Part shown: positions 29,778 through 38,719 of the stretch, piece by piece
How the letters are laid out: every line of letters begins with the position of its first letter
Position numbering within the stretch: the first letter of the stretch is position 1
Assembly (NCBI RefSeq): GCF_003751445.1
Contig: NZ_RJUU01000001.1
Span: forward strand, 4,950,001 to 5,014,000
Source: Streptomyces sp. 840.1
GTDB lineage: Bacteria; Actinomycetota; Actinomycetes; Streptomycetales; Streptomycetaceae
Length of the DNA: 64,000 nucleotides
Direction of reading: 5' to 3'
Notes under the pieces: generated by a model
The model's database searches: none
What the model saw: only the letters and a program-made list of their open reading frames with translations
What the model was told of the DNA's origin: nothing
Position numbers and translations under genes: made by a program

Positions 29778-30692
29778 TCAGCCCAGGTGCCACCCGTGCG
29801 CGCGCAGCGTCTGCAACGCCCTGAGCGTCACCAGGGGCCGCCCCTCCAGAGCGGTCCCGGGCGCCCACTGCCGCCAGGTCACCGGCCAGCCGCCGTCCGC
29901 CTCCTGCCCGGCCGCGAGATGGTCCAGCGACAGCTCCATCTCCGCGTCGGTGAACCACCGGCGGGCGAGCGACTCCGGGGCGCGGGCGTAGTCGTACGGG
30001 AAGTGCTGCTCGCCCGGTGCGTAACCGGCCGCCACCGGGTACTGCGCCCGCTGCTCCGGATCCAGCACGGCGAGTCTCTGGTCGCGCACCAGGCGCCCCA
30101 GCCGATCGGCCGCGGCCTCGGCCCGTGAGCGGTCCGGGGCTCCGTCGAGAAAGGCGACGGCCGCCTCGATCTCGTACGGATGCGACACCTGAAGGGCGTC
30201 GACGGCGGCCCAGCAGAAGTCGGTGGCCCGGAACAGCCAGGCATGCCACACCGCGTTGCGGTGGAGCAGCCCGACAACGGGACCGGTGGCCAGCAGCTCC
30301 GCCGGCGGGTCGTCGACGATCGGAATGAAGGGCGCGGCCGGATAGCCGCGTTGCGAGGGGAGCAGGGCGGGCAGCGCCCCCTCCTTCGTGGACACGTCCG
30401 TAAGGAAGCGGCAGATCCGCTCCACCCGGATCCCGCTGCAGCGGCCGATGGAATCGAGCACGCTCAGCGCGTGGGCCGTGTGCAGCGGCTGACTGACGGG
30501 CCCGCGCAGATCGGGTTCGAGCGCGTGACCGTACCCGCCGTCCTCGTTGAGATAGGCGGCCAGCGCCGTTTCCACGGCATCGGCGCTTCCGCTCAGGAAG
30601 TGATGGGCGAACCGCCGCTGTTCGAGGACACGGGCCGTGAGCCAGATGAACTGCTCGGCACGGTTGAGGGGATTTTCTCCGGTTCCAGCCAT
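29778..30692 (-). CDS. Prenyltransferase/squalene-oxidase-repeat-like protein, function unknown
   Basis: A 304-residue soluble protein with repeated helical segments carrying GGYGHALEPDL-type and DGGWPVTW-type motifs, as found in the alpha/alpha-toroid fold of prenyltransferases, squalene cyclases and related proteins. The catalytic DxDD of squalene cyclases is absent, so enzyme activity is not supported. No signal peptide. It converges on azlD and is divergent from the DUF3046 gene; neither gives a functional link. A promoter-like TACGGT precedes the ATG closely, so the mRNA may be leaderless. Confidence 0.75.
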   Translation of the reverse strand: MAGTGENPLNRAEQFIWLTARVLEQRRFAHHFLSGSADAVETALAAYLNEDGGYGHALEPDLRGPVSQPLHTAHALSVLDSIGRCSGIRVERICRFLTDVSTKEGALPALLPSQRGYPAAPFIPIVDDPPAELLATGPVVGLLHRNAVWHAWLFRATDFCWAAVDALQVSHPYEIEAAVAFLDGAPDRSRAEAAADRLGRLVRDQRLAVLDPEQRAQYPVAAGYAPGEQHFPYDYARAPESLARRWFTDAEMELSLDHLAAGQEADGGWPVTWRQWAPGTALEGRPLVTLRALQTLRAHGWHLG

Positions 30693-30771
30693 GGACCGAC
30701 CGTAAGCCGGTACGAGCTCCCGGCAAGGGCAGGCGGCCCGGCTGCACTCTCAGGAGCGGGATACTGAAGGC

Positions 30772-30966
30772 ATGCGGTTGACGATTTTCTGGGAACGGAT
30801 GGCTGACCACTTCGGCGAGGGCTACGCCGACTCCTTCGCGCGCGACCACGTGATGGCCGAGCTCGGAGGCCGCACGGTCCATGAGGCACTGGCCGCCGGC
30901 TGGGAGACCAAAGACGTCTGGCGCGGGGTCTGCACGGCGGTCGGCATCCCTGCGGACAAGCGCTGA
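30772..30966 (+). CDS. DUF3046 protein
   Basis: A 64-residue protein of the DUF3046 family (MRLTIFWERMADHFGEGYADSFARDHV...TVHEALAAGWETKDVWRGVCTAVGIP). The family is actinobacterial and usually lies just upstream of recA, as here; the M. tuberculosis homologue is next to recA-recX as well. Function unknown. The ATG is preceded by GAAGG. Confidence 0.9.
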   Translation: MRLTIFWERMADHFGEGYADSFARDHVMAELGGRTVHEALAAGWETKDVWRGVCTAVGIPADKR

Positions 30967-31048
30967 GGCGCAGCTCAGCGCCCTCCTCCGGAGGCCGGTT
31001 GCCCGGGGTGCGCGCCGGGGTGCCGCAGCCGTAGGCGAGACTGGTTCC

Positions 31049-32362
31049 GTGGCACCGACAGACGAGACCGCTCAGACCCAGCCGCCCCTCACCCCGCCCG
31101 TCCCGCCGGTCGAGCCACCGGCCCCGCCGTCGGGTGCCGGTCCGGTCCGCATGCCTGCCTGGCTGCCGCGTGCGATGGTGCTGGCCCTCGCGCTCTACGC
31201 CTGCTTCCGGCTCGGCAGCTGGGCGTTCGACCAGCTCATCGGGCTGCTGATCAATGTGCTGATCGCCTTCTTCCTGGCGCTCGCCATCGAGCCCGCGGTG
31301 AGCCGCATGTCTGCCGCCGGTATGCGCCGGGGCCTCGCCACCTTCCTCGTCTTCCTCGCCGTGCTGATCGCGAGCGTCGGCTTCGTCGTGATGCTCGGCT
31401 CGATGCTCGCGGGGCAGATCGTCGACATGGTCGACGAGTTCCCCAAGTACCTCGACTCGGTGATCAACTGGGTCAACCAGACCTTCCACACGGAGCTCTC
31501 CCGGGTCGAGGTGCAGGACAGCCTGCTGCACTCCGACTGGTTGCAGAAGTACGTCCAGAACAGCGCGACCGGTGTGCTCGACGTGTCGACCACGGTGCTC
31601 GGCGGCCTGTTCCGGCTGCTGACGATCTTCCTGTTCTCCTTCTACTTCGCGGCCGACGGACCCCGGCTGCGCCGAGGGCTGTGCTCCGTGCTCCCGCCCT
31701 CCCGCCAGGCCGAGGTACTGCGGGCCTGGGAGATCGCGGTCGCCAAGACCGGCGGATACCTCTACTCGCGCGGCCTGATGGCGCTCATCTCCGGAATCGC
31801 GCACTACATCCTGCTGGCGGCACTCGGAGTGCCGTACGCTCCGGCGCTCGCGGTCTGGGTCGGGCTCGTGTCGCAGTTCATCCCCACGATCGGCACCTAT
31901 CTGGCGGGCGCCCTGCCGATGCTGATCGCCTTCACCGTCGACCCCTGGTACGCCCTCTGGGTCCTCGGGTTCGTGGTGGTGTACCAGCAGTTCGAGAACT
32001 ACGTGCTGCAGCCCAAGCTGACCGCCAGAACCGTGGACATCCACCCGGCGGTCGCCTTCGGCTCGGTGATCGCGGGCACGGCGCTGATGGGCGCCGTCGG
32101 CGCGCTGATCGCCATCCCGGCGGTGGCCACGCTGCAGGCCTTCCTCGGCGCCTACGTGAAGCGGTACGACGTCACGGACGACCCGAGGGTGCACGGTCAG
32201 CACCAGTGGCGGTTCGGCGAACCGCTGGCGGCGCGGCTGCGCCGCCTCCGGATTGCCCCGGAGAACGACGGCGGGCAGGGGCCGGGCACCGGCGAAGGGC
32301 CGGAAGAGGGCCAGGGGCCGGACACGGGCGAGGGGCCGCAGGGGCGGCGGCCGCGCTCCTGA
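31049..32362 (+). CDS. AI-2E-family (TqsA/PerM-type) membrane protein
   Basis: A 437-residue polytopic membrane protein with seven to eight hydrophobic helices and the family blocks FFLALAIEPAVSRMSAAGMRRGLA, FYFAADGPRLRR, and LVSQFIPTIGTYLAGALPMLIAF near the last pair of helices. Members range from autoinducer-2 exporter TqsA to ion antiporters; the substrate cannot be predicted. The N-terminal 35 residues are Pro-rich and cytosolic, and the C-terminus (after about 395) is an acidic, repetitive GEGPE/QGPDTGEGPQ tail. Start is GTG 31049 (VAPTDE); the ribosome-binding site is weak. Conserved synteny with recA in Streptomyces. Confidence 0.82.
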   Translation: MAPTDETAQTQPPLTPPVPPVEPPAPPSGAGPVRMPAWLPRAMVLALALYACFRLGSWAFDQLIGLLINVLIAFFLALAIEPAVSRMSAAGMRRGLATFLVFLAVLIASVGFVVMLGSMLAGQIVDMVDEFPKYLDSVINWVNQTFHTELSRVEVQDSLLHSDWLQKYVQNSATGVLDVSTTVLGGLFRLLTIFLFSFYFAADGPRLRRGLCSVLPPSRQAEVLRAWEIAVAKTGGYLYSRGLMALISGIAHYILLAALGVPYAPALAVWVGLVSQFIPTIGTYLAGALPMLIAFTVDPWYALWVLGFVVVYQQFENYVLQPKLTARTVDIHPAVAFGSVIAGTALMGAVGALIAIPAVATLQAFLGAYVKRYDVTDDPRVHGQHQWRFGEPLAARLRRLRIAPENDGGQGPGTGEGPEEGQGPDTGEGPQGRRPRS

Positions 32363-32443
32363 GGCCGGCCCGCAGGGGCGCGGGCGCCGATTCCGGTCCC
32401 CGGTGCCCGTATCGCGGTGGCTTGAGTGTGATGCCCGATGGGC

Positions 32444-32463
32444 GGCATTGTTCCGACAATGCC
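32444..32463. repeat. 20-bp inverted repeat upstream of recA
   Basis: GGCATTGT-TCCG-ACAATGCC is a perfect 8-bp dyad, 49 nt upstream of the recA -35 and 82 nt after the AI-2E gene stop. There is no T run, so it may be an operator as well as a terminator for the upstream gene. Confidence 0.7.
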
Positions 32464-32511
32464 TGATGCCGCAGCGCTATCCTGAGGGCGAGTCGGTGTG
32501 GTGTGGCGCGC

Positions 32512-32541
32512 TTGACACCAAAATCGAACATCCGTTCTCAT
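32512..32541 (+). promoter_or_regulatory. recA promoter with LexA (SOS) operator
   Basis: TTGACA (32512-32517) is a perfect -35. The actinobacterial LexA box CGAACATCCGTTCT (32525-32538, core GAAC-N4-GTTC) lies in the spacer and overlaps the presumed -10 (TCTCAT at 32536-32541, weak). LexA binding here would block polymerase, so recA-recX is expected to be SOS-inducible. The start codon is about 140 nt downstream. Confidence 0.88.
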
Positions 32542-32677
32542 GGGATTCCGGCCGGGTTTTGCCGGGCTCGACCGTGGAGTTGTCCACAGGCCGGGAGGAC
32601 GTCGAGGCCCATTGTCAGTGGCAGGGGTTAGCGTCTGAGACGTGAAGCGATCGACTCAAGCAAATCGGGTGGAACCC

Positions 32678-33808
32678 ATGGCAGGAAACGACCGCGAGAA
32701 GGCGCTGGACGCCGCACTCGCACAGATCGAGCGGCAATTCGGCAAGGGCGCGGTAATGCGCCTCGGCGAGCGGCCGAACGAGCCCATCGAAGTGATCCCC
32801 ACCGGCTCGACGGCACTGGACGTCGCGCTCGGCGTCGGCGGCCTGCCGCGCGGCCGTGTGGTGGAGGTGTACGGGCCGGAGTCCTCCGGTAAGACGACGC
32901 TGACGCTGCACGCCGTGGCGAACGCGCAGAAGCTCGGCGGCACGGTGGCCTTCATCGATGCCGAACACGCCCTCGACCCCGAGTACGCGAAGAAGCTCGG
33001 TGTCGACATCGACAACCTCATCCTGTCCCAGCCGGACAACGGTGAGCAGGCCCTCGAGATCGTGGACATGCTGATCCGCTCGGGCGCCCTCGACCTGATC
33101 GTCATCGACTCCGTGGCGGCCCTGGTGCCCCGTGCGGAGATCGAGGGCGAGATGGGTGACTCGCACGTGGGTCTGCAGGCCCGGCTGATGAGCCAGGCGC
33201 TCCGGAAGATCACCAGCGCGCTCAACCAGTCCAAGACCACCGCGATCTTCATCAACCAGCTCCGCGAGAAGATCGGCGTGATGTTCGGCTCGCCGGAGAC
33301 CACCACCGGTGGCCGTGCGCTGAAGTTCTACGCCTCGGTGCGCCTCGACATCCGACGGATCGAGACGCTCAAGGACGGCACCGACGCCGTCGGTAACCGC
33401 ACCCGTGTCAAGGTCGTCAAGAACAAGGTCGCGCCGCCGTTCAAGCAGGCCGAGTTCGACATCCTCTACGGCCAGGGCATCAGCCGCGAGGGCGGTCTGA
33501 TCGACATGGGCGTGGACCACGGCTTCGTGCGCAAGGCCGGCGCCTGGTACACGTACGAGGGCGACCAGCTCGGCCAGGGCAAGGAGAACGCCCGTAACTT
33601 CCTCAAGGACAATCCCGATCTCGCCAACGAGATCGAGAAGAAGATCCTGGAGAAGCTGGGCGTCGGTGTGCGGCCCGACGCGGCCCCCGCCGAGCCCGGA
33701 GCGGACGCTGCCGGCGCTGCGGCGGCTCCGGCCGACGCTGCGGCCAAGCCGGTGTCCGCCGCGGCCGGCAAGACCAAGCCGGCCAAGACGGCGGCGGCCA
33801 AGAGCTAG
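32678..33808 (+). CDS. recA: Recombinase RecA
   Basis: A 376-residue RecA. Walker [10 protein letters not shown] (about 67-75), the catalytic Glu of loop L1 ([15 protein letters not shown]), L2 ([22 protein letters not shown]) and the C-terminal domain are all canonical. The final 40 residues are an Ala/Lys/Pro-rich tail typical of Streptomyces. The ATG (MAGNDREK) has a GGTGGA site 5 nt upstream. Its promoter contains a LexA box. recX starts 3 nt after its stop codon, so the two form an operon. Confidence 0.98.
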   Translation: MAGNDREKALDAALAQIERQFGKGAVMRLGERPNEPIEVIPTGSTALDVALGVGGLPRGRVVEVYGPESSGKTTLTLHAVANAQKLGGTVAFIDAEHALDPEYAKKLGVDIDNLILSQPDNGEQALEIVDMLIRSGALDLIVIDSVAALVPRAEIEGEMGDSHVGLQARLMSQALRKITSALNQSKTTAIFINQLREKIGVMFGSPETTTGGRALKFYASVRLDIRRIETLKDGTDAVGNRTRVKVVKNKVAPPFKQAEFDILYGQGISREGGLIDMGVDHGFVRKAGAWYTYEGDQLGQGKENARNFLKDNPDLANEIEKKILEKLGVGVRPDAAPAEPGADAAGAAAAPADAAAKPVSAAAGKTKPAKTAAAKS

Positions 33809-33811
33809 ACC

Positions 33812-34561
33812 GTGACGCGTCGTACGGAGTGGCCGGGCACCGCCGCCGAGTCCGGCGAGGGCCCCGGCCCCGAATCCGCCGCCGGGCACACCACCGGATC
33901 CGGGTCCGGGTCCGATCTCCCTCACGAACCGGCAGCGGGGGCCGGCCGGGGCAGGGGATCGGGCTCGGGCTCCGGGTTCGGTGAAGGGGGCGGGCGCCGT
34001 TCCCGGTCCCGTTCCAGAAGCAGCGGCTCCCCCTCCTCGTCGAGGGCCGAGAAGGGGGAGCCGCGAGACCCGGTCGAGCAGGCGCGGGACATCTGTCTGC
34101 GGCTGCTCACCGGGACTCCCCGCACCCGCAAGCAGCTCGCGGACGCCCTACGCAAACGGGAGATCCCGGACGAGGCCGCCGAAGCGGTGCTGTCCCGCTT
34201 CGAGGACGTCGGGCTCATCAACGATGCCGCGTTCGCCGATGCCTGGGTGGAGTCCAGGCATCGGGGCCGGGGGCTCGCCCGCCGCGCCCTCGTCCGTGAG
34301 CTGCGGACCAAGGGTGTGGACACGACGGTCATCGACGAGGCCGTCGGCCGGCTCGACCCGGATCAGGAGGAGGCGACCGCGCGCGAACTCGTATCCCGCA
34401 AACTCCGCTCCACACGGGGGCTGGACCGGGACAAGCGGCTGCGCAGGCTTGCGGGCATGCTCGCCCGCAAGGGATACGGGGAGGGAATGGCCCTGCGCGT
34501 GGTGCGCAGGGCGCTCGAAGAAGAGGGCGAGGACACGGAAGGGCTGGACGAGCCCTTCTGA
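33812..34561 (+). CDS. recX: RecA regulator RecX
   Basis: A 249-residue protein whose C-terminal two-thirds (about 88-240) is the three-tandem-three-helix RecX fold (ICLRLLTGTPRTRKQLADALRKREIP; FEDVGLINDAAFADAWVESR; RELRTKGVDTTVIDEAV; RLAGMLARKGYGEGMALRVVRRAL). RecX caps RecA filaments and limits recombinase activity. The N-terminal 85 residues are low-complexity Gly/Ser/Arg/Glu, longer than in E. coli or M. tuberculosis RecX, and probably disordered. GTG start 3 nt after recA; expression should follow recA. Confidence 0.93.
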   Translation: MTRRTEWPGTAAESGEGPGPESAAGHTTGSGSGSDLPHEPAAGAGRGRGSGSGSGFGEGGGRRSRSRSRSSGSPSSSRAEKGEPRDPVEQARDICLRLLTGTPRTRKQLADALRKREIPDEAAEAVLSRFEDVGLINDAAFADAWVESRHRGRGLARRALVRELRTKGVDTTVIDEAVGRLDPDQEEATARELVSRKLRSTRGLDRDKRLRRLAGMLARKGYGEGMALRVVRRALEEEGEDTEGLDEPF

Positions 34562-34584
34562 GCGGCCGGGCCGACCGGCCCACA

Positions 34585-34616
34585 GCTCACCGGCCCCGCC
34601 GGCCCGTCCGGTGAGC
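34585..34616. terminator. Terminator between convergent recX and DUF6197-like genes
   Basis: A 9-bp stem GCTCACCGG / CCGGTGAGC, with GC-rich sequence inside the loop, lies between the two convergent stop codons (34561 and 34628). Confidence 0.6.
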
Positions 34617-34627
34617 CGGGTTCCTCC

Positions 34628-35296
34628 TTACTGCCCGGCGCGGGCCGCGCGGTCGATGGTGGCGTCGATCAGTGCGACGGCGTCTGCGGCGGTGCGTCCG
34701 GGGTACCGGTTCCAGGGCCCGATCAGCCCGGTCCAGCCCTGCGAACGGAGCTCGGTGATCAGCCAGGCGCCGGCCCGGTCGACGGTGGCCGCCGAACCGT
34801 AGCCGAGCCGGTGCGCGGTGAGCATGGCACCGCACACACAGCGGGCGCCCCTCGCGTTGCGCAGCCGGTACGGGGTGTTCTGCCAGCCCCACTCGGTGAG
34901 GATCCGCCGCGCGTGGGCGAGATGGGTGGAGGGCCGTACCTCGGGCTGTCCGATGCGGCGCCAGGAGTGGAGCCGGTCGGGCAGTACCGCACCGAGGCGC
35001 CCGGGGAGCGGACGCTCGCGCGGTGCGGCGGCGGGCAGGGCACGGACCGTGTCCGCGATCAGCTGACCGACCGGCACGGACAGCAGGTCGCGCCAGTCGG
35101 CCGGGGCCGGGCCTGAGGCTGTGGCGGGGGCGGGCCGGTCCGGATCAGGCTCCGCCGTGACGGGATGTACGGGGCCGGAAGCCGTGCGGTCCCACCCTGT
35201 GACGATCTGCCGCCACGCGTCCGTGTCATGGAGACGAGCGGCCTGAACGTCCAGCTCGTCAGGGGTCAGGGCAGGGGGCAGAGCTGTGGTCGGCAT
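34628..35296 (-). CDS. DUF6197-like hypothetical protein
   Basis: A 222-residue protein of unknown function. The C-terminal 120 residues resemble the actinobacterial DUF6197 group: a helix ending in RRILTEWGWQ, the block RCVCGAMLTAHRLGYG with two Cys, and WLITELRSQGWTGLIGPWNRYPGRTAADAVALIDATI. The N-terminal 80 residues are variable and Pro/Ala-rich. The ATG at 35296 has a GGGGAG site 8 nt upstream. Convergent with recX and divergent from the permease gene; no functional clue from either. Family assignment is from pattern memory and is moderate. Confidence 0.65.
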   Translation of the reverse strand: MPTTALPPALTPDELDVQAARLHDTDAWRQIVTGWDRTASGPVHPVTAEPDPDRPAPATASGPAPADWRDLLSVPVGQLIADTVRALPAAAPRERPLPGRLGAVLPDRLHSWRRIGQPEVRPSTHLAHARRILTEWGWQNTPYRLRNARGARCVCGAMLTAHRLGYGSAATVDRAGAWLITELRSQGWTGLIGPWNRYPGRTAADAVALIDATIDRAARAGQ

Positions 35297-35674
35297 CGGT
35301 GCGGGCTCCCCGTCGTAGCGGCCTTGTCGTTGAGCCGAATGTCCGTCCCGCACGGAGATCGCTCCACCGGAGCGAGGCCATCCGGGTGTGTCGCGAGGCA
35401 TTCGGGCCGAAGAGGCCCCGGGGCGCGGGCCGGAGCAGGTTTCCCGCTGCGGGGGAAAGCCCCCGCCTCAAGACGGCAGGACGCTCCAGTGCGCCGGCAC
35501 CCATGCACGGAGCAGGGTGTGAGGCACGCCGAAACAGCCCGGCACGGCCCGGCAGGTGGACCCGGCGAAGGCCTGGCAAGCGGGCCCCCGACACGGCCGG
35601 GCAAGCGGGCCCGGAAACGGCGGCGGCTCGGGCAACGACACCGCGGACGACAACGGAAAAGAGACGGTCGCATC
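35297..35674. other. Intergenic region, 378 nt, divergent
   Basis: No gene is supported. It holds a small perfect hairpin (TCGCTCC-ACC-GGAGCGA, 35359-35375) and a 13-bp direct repeat GGCAAGCGGGCCC (35575-35587 and 35600-35612) shortly before the permease start. I looked for remnants of an ABC ATPase (Walker A, signature LSGGQ) in both strands and saw none. Confidence 0.5.
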
Positions 35675-38233
35675 ATGATGCTGCGCTACGCACTGCGGAC
35701 GATCGGACACCGCAAGGGGGGATTCCTCGGCGCGCTGCTGGCCCTCATGTGCGCCGCCGCCCTCGTCACCGCCTGCGGCACCCTGCTGGAGACCGGCCTG
35801 CGCGGACGCATCGCCACCGAGCGTTATGCCGCGACACCGCTCGTCGTCTCCGCCGATCAGAACGTCCATCAGACCACCGTCAAGCACAAGGGCAACGGAA
35901 AGACCAAGGTCAAGCACAAGGCGAAGCCCGTCGCCGAACGTGCCTGGCTTCCCGCAGGCGACGGCGACCGGCTCCGAGCACTGGAAGGCGTCCGCGCGGT
36001 CGTCCCCGAACTGACCTTCATCGCCCGGCCGCTCAGCCTCCCCGGGGGCGACGGAACCGCCGGACCCGTCTCCTACGGCCACGCCTGGAGCTCCGCCCCG
36101 CTCACCCCGTTCGCCCTCACCGCGGGCCGCGCCCCGGCCGCCCCCGACGACGTGGTGATCGACCGGGGCCTCGCCCGGCGGGCGGGCCTGACCGCCGGCG
36201 ACCGGCTCACCGTGCAGTCCACCCAGGCCCCTCGCACGTACCGCGTCAGCGGCGTCGCGGCCCCGGAAGGCGGCGACCGGCTGCGGGAACAGACCTCGCT
36301 GTTCTTCTCCACGGCGGAGGCCGAACGCCTCGCCGCCCGGCCCGGCCAGGTCTCCGCGTTCGGGGTACTGCCCGCATCCGGCACGGACACCCGCCGGCTG
36401 AGGCAGCAGGTCGCACAGGCGCTCAGGGGGACGACAGCTCAGGTCGCCACGGGTGACGACCGTGGGCCGGTCGAATTCCTGGACGCGGCGGGCGCCCGGG
36501 TCAAGCTCGTCTCCATGGGGGCGGCCATGGGAGGCACCTCGCTGCTGGTCGCCGTGCTCGTCGTCGTCGGCACCTTCGCGCTCTCCGTCCAGCAACGCCA
36601 CCGTGAACTGGCCCTGCTGCGCACCATCGCCGCCACCTCACGGCAGATCCGCCGCCTGCTCGGCCGTGAGGCGCTGGTGGTCGGTGCCGTCGCCGGGGTC
36701 CTGGGCGCGCTGGCGGGACTGCCGCTCGCCGCCTGGCTGCAGAGCCGATTCATCGACATGGGGGCGATCCCGGCGACCCTGGAGCGGACAGCGGGCATCT
36801 TCCCGGCCTGTGCGGCGCTGGCCGTCACCCTCATCGGCGCCTGGGCCGCCGCCCGGATCTCCGGCCGTCGCATCGCCCGGCTCCGGCCGGCCGAGGCCAT
36901 GGCCGAAGCCTCGGTCGAGCGCACCCGCCCCGCCCGCGCGCGGACCGTCGCCGGTCTGGTCCTGCTCGTCGGCGGCGGCGTGCTGGTCGCCGTACTGAGC
37001 ATTCTGCGCACCGAGGCCGCCTCGACCCCCGTCACCTTCCTGGCCGTGGTGGTGCTGGCCACGTCGGTGTCGCTCCTGGGCCCCTACCTGGTACGGGCGG
37101 CCTCCGCCGTACTGGGTCCGGTGCTCCGGCCTGCCGGGTCCATCGGGAAGCTGGCCAACGCGAACATCCGTGGGAACTCCACCCGGATGGCCTCCGTCGT
37201 CACCCCGCTCACCCTGCTCATCGGCATGACGTGCACGGTGCTCTTCATCCAGCCGACCCTCGGGGACGCCGCCCTGACCCAGGCCCGGGAGGGCACCCGC
37301 GCGACCTGGGTGCTGGGCGCGCAGGGCCCCGGTGTCCCGGCCGCCGCCGTCGACGCGGTGCGCGCGACGCCCGGTGTCACCGCTGCCACGGAGGTCGTCC
37401 GGACCACGGTCCGGGTCGGGCTCGACAAGTACCCGGCCCAGGGCGTCACCCCGGCCGGACTCGCCCGCACCTGGGACCCCGGGGTGACGAGCGGTTCGAT
37501 CGCCGCGTTCACCGCGGGCCCGCGCACCGCGGCGATCAGCGAACTCGCCGCCGACCGGCTCGGCCTCCACACCGGCAGCAGACTGGACCTGCACCTCGGC
37601 GACGGCACGCCCGCCACCCTCACCGTGGCCGCCGTCTACCGAAGGGGCCTGGGATTCGGTGATCTGACGTTGCCTCACGACCTGGTCGCCCAGCACATGG
37701 ACAACCCCCTGGCCGCCACCGTCCTGGTCTCCGGAGATGCCTCCCGCAGCGAACTGACGGCATCCGTAAAGAAGTTCCCCGGAATCGCGGTGCTGGCCCC
37801 GACGGCCGCCGACCGGCTCCAGGCGGACCGGCAGCAGAGCAACGCCGAGGTCAACTACCTGGCCATGGGCCTCGTCCTGGCCTTCACCGCCATCGCGGTG
37901 GTCAACACGCTCGCCATGTCGGTGTCCGAGCGCCTCAAGGAGTTCGCGCTGCTCCGGCTGGCCGGGGCGACGCGCCGCCAGGTGCTGCGGATGCTCCGTA
38001 TCGAGACCCTGTCGGTGCTGCTGCTCGCCGCCGTTCTCGGTTCCGGAATCGCGCTCGCCGTGCTGACCGCGTTCAGCATCGGCATGACGGGCGGCGCGGC
38101 GCCCGCCGTTCTGCCGCTGGTGTACGCGACGGTGGTGGGCGCCGCGGCGCTGCTGGCCCTGACGGCCACGGCACTGCCGGGCCGCATGGCGCTGAAGGCC
38201 CGCCCGGTGGAGGCGGTCACGGCGGGCCAGTGA
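35675..38233 (+). CDS. FtsX/MacB-type ABC transporter permease
   Basis: An 852-residue permease with duplicated FtsX cores. One N-terminal membrane helix (about 15-35), a large extracytoplasmic MacB-like domain (about 40-275), three helices (about 285-405), two central helices (about 425-475), a second extracytoplasmic domain (about 500-715), and three C-terminal helices (about 725-845). The family forms mechanotransmitting exporters or lipoprotein-release/envelope-stress systems, normally with a partner ATPase encoded alongside. Here no ATPase is adjacent. Two in-frame ATG codons (35675 and 35678) follow a GGAAAAGAG site. Ten helices in total agree with stand-alone long permeases of Streptomyces. 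Substrate unknown. Confidence 0.85.
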   Translation: MMLRYALRTIGHRKGGFLGALLALMCAAALVTACGTLLETGLRGRIATERYAATPLVVSADQNVHQTTVKHKGNGKTKVKHKAKPVAERAWLPAGDGDRLRALEGVRAVVPELTFIARPLSLPGGDGTAGPVSYGHAWSSAPLTPFALTAGRAPAAPDDVVIDRGLARRAGLTAGDRLTVQSTQAPRTYRVSGVAAPEGGDRLREQTSLFFSTAEAERLAARPGQVSAFGVLPASGTDTRRLRQQVAQALRGTTAQVATGDDRGPVEFLDAAGARVKLVSMGAAMGGTSLLVAVLVVVGTFALSVQQRHRELALLRTIAATSRQIRRLLGREALVVGAVAGVLGALAGLPLAAWLQSRFIDMGAIPATLERTAGIFPACAALAVTLIGAWAAARISGRRIARLRPAEAMAEASVERTRPARARTVAGLVLLVGGGVLVAVLSILRTEAASTPVTFLAVVVLATSVSLLGPYLVRAASAVLGPVLRPAGSIGKLANANIRGNSTRMASVVTPLTLLIGMTCTVLFIQPTLGDAALTQAREGTRATWVLGAQGPGVPAAAVDAVRATPGVTAATEVVRTTVRVGLDKYPAQGVTPAGLARTWDPGVTSGSIAAFTAGPRTAAISELAADRLGLHTGSRLDLHLGDGTPATLTVAAVYRRGLGFGDLTLPHDLVAQHMDNPLAATVLVSGDASRSELTASVKKFPGIAVLAPTAADRLQADRQQSNAEVNYLAMGLVLAFTAIAVVNTLAMSVSERLKEFALLRLAGATRRQVLRMLRIETLSVLLLAAVLGSGIALAVLTAFSIGMTGGAAPAVLPLVYATVVGAAALLALTATALPGRMALKARPVEAVTAGQ

Positions 38234-38268
38234 CCGGGGGGCGGGCCCGCCCGTACCGGCGGCCCCGG

Positions 38269-38305
38269 GCGGGGCTCCCGGTCACACGTCGACCGGGAGC
38301 CCCGC
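38269..38305. terminator. Bidirectional terminator over the rhodanese 3' end
   Basis: A perfect 15-bp stem (GCGGGGCTCCCGGTC / GACCGGGAGCCCCGC) with a 7-nt loop lies between the convergent permease and rhodanese genes. It includes the rhodanese stop codon, so its sequence is also coding. Confidence 0.8.
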
Positions 38306-38719
38306 CGCGCGCCAGGCCTGGAAGCCGCCCGCCAGATCGGTTGCCCGGTACAGCCCGAGCCGGTGCAGGGACTCGACGGCGAGGCTCGACGCGTAGCCCT
38401 CGTTGCAGATCACCACGACCCGTAGCCCGTGGCTCACCGCCTCCGCCGCGCGATGGCTCCCCTGCGGGTCCAGCCGCCACTCCAGCTCGTTGCGCTCGAC
38501 GACCAGCGCCCCCGGGATCAGCCCGTCCCGCGCGCGCAGCTCCGCGTAGCGGATGTCGACGAGCAGGGCCCCGCCGGCGGCCGCCGCGCGGGCCTCCTCG
38601 GGCCCGAGCCGCTCGTATCCGGACCTGACCCGCTCCAGCAGCTCGTCGATCCCCACCCGCTGCGAACCGTCCGGCTGCTTGCCGTGCGCTCCCGTGGCTT
38701 CGTGCGGTGTGTGGCTCAC
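38282..38719 (-). CDS. Rhodanese-domain sulfurtransferase
   Basis: A 145-residue single-domain rhodanese. The fold runs from GIDELLERVRSGYERLGPEEA to GGFQAWRAAGLPV; the active-site loop is C-N-E-G-Y-A-S with catalytic Cys105. It moves sulfane sulfur between a persulfide donor and a thiol acceptor. The GTG start overlaps the cysteine dioxygenase stop (GTGA), so it is translationally coupled to that gene. The N-terminal 20 residues are hydrophilic with no signal peptide, so it is cytosolic. The pairing suggests persulfide handling during cysteine breakdown (inference). Confidence 0.88.
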   Translation of the reverse strand: MSHTPHEATGAHGKQPDGSQRVGIDELLERVRSGYERLGPEEARAAAAGGALLVDIRYAELRARDGLIPGALVVERNELEWRLDPQGSHRAAEAVSHGLRVVVICNEGYASSLAVESLHRLGLYRATDLAGGFQAWRAAGLPVDV

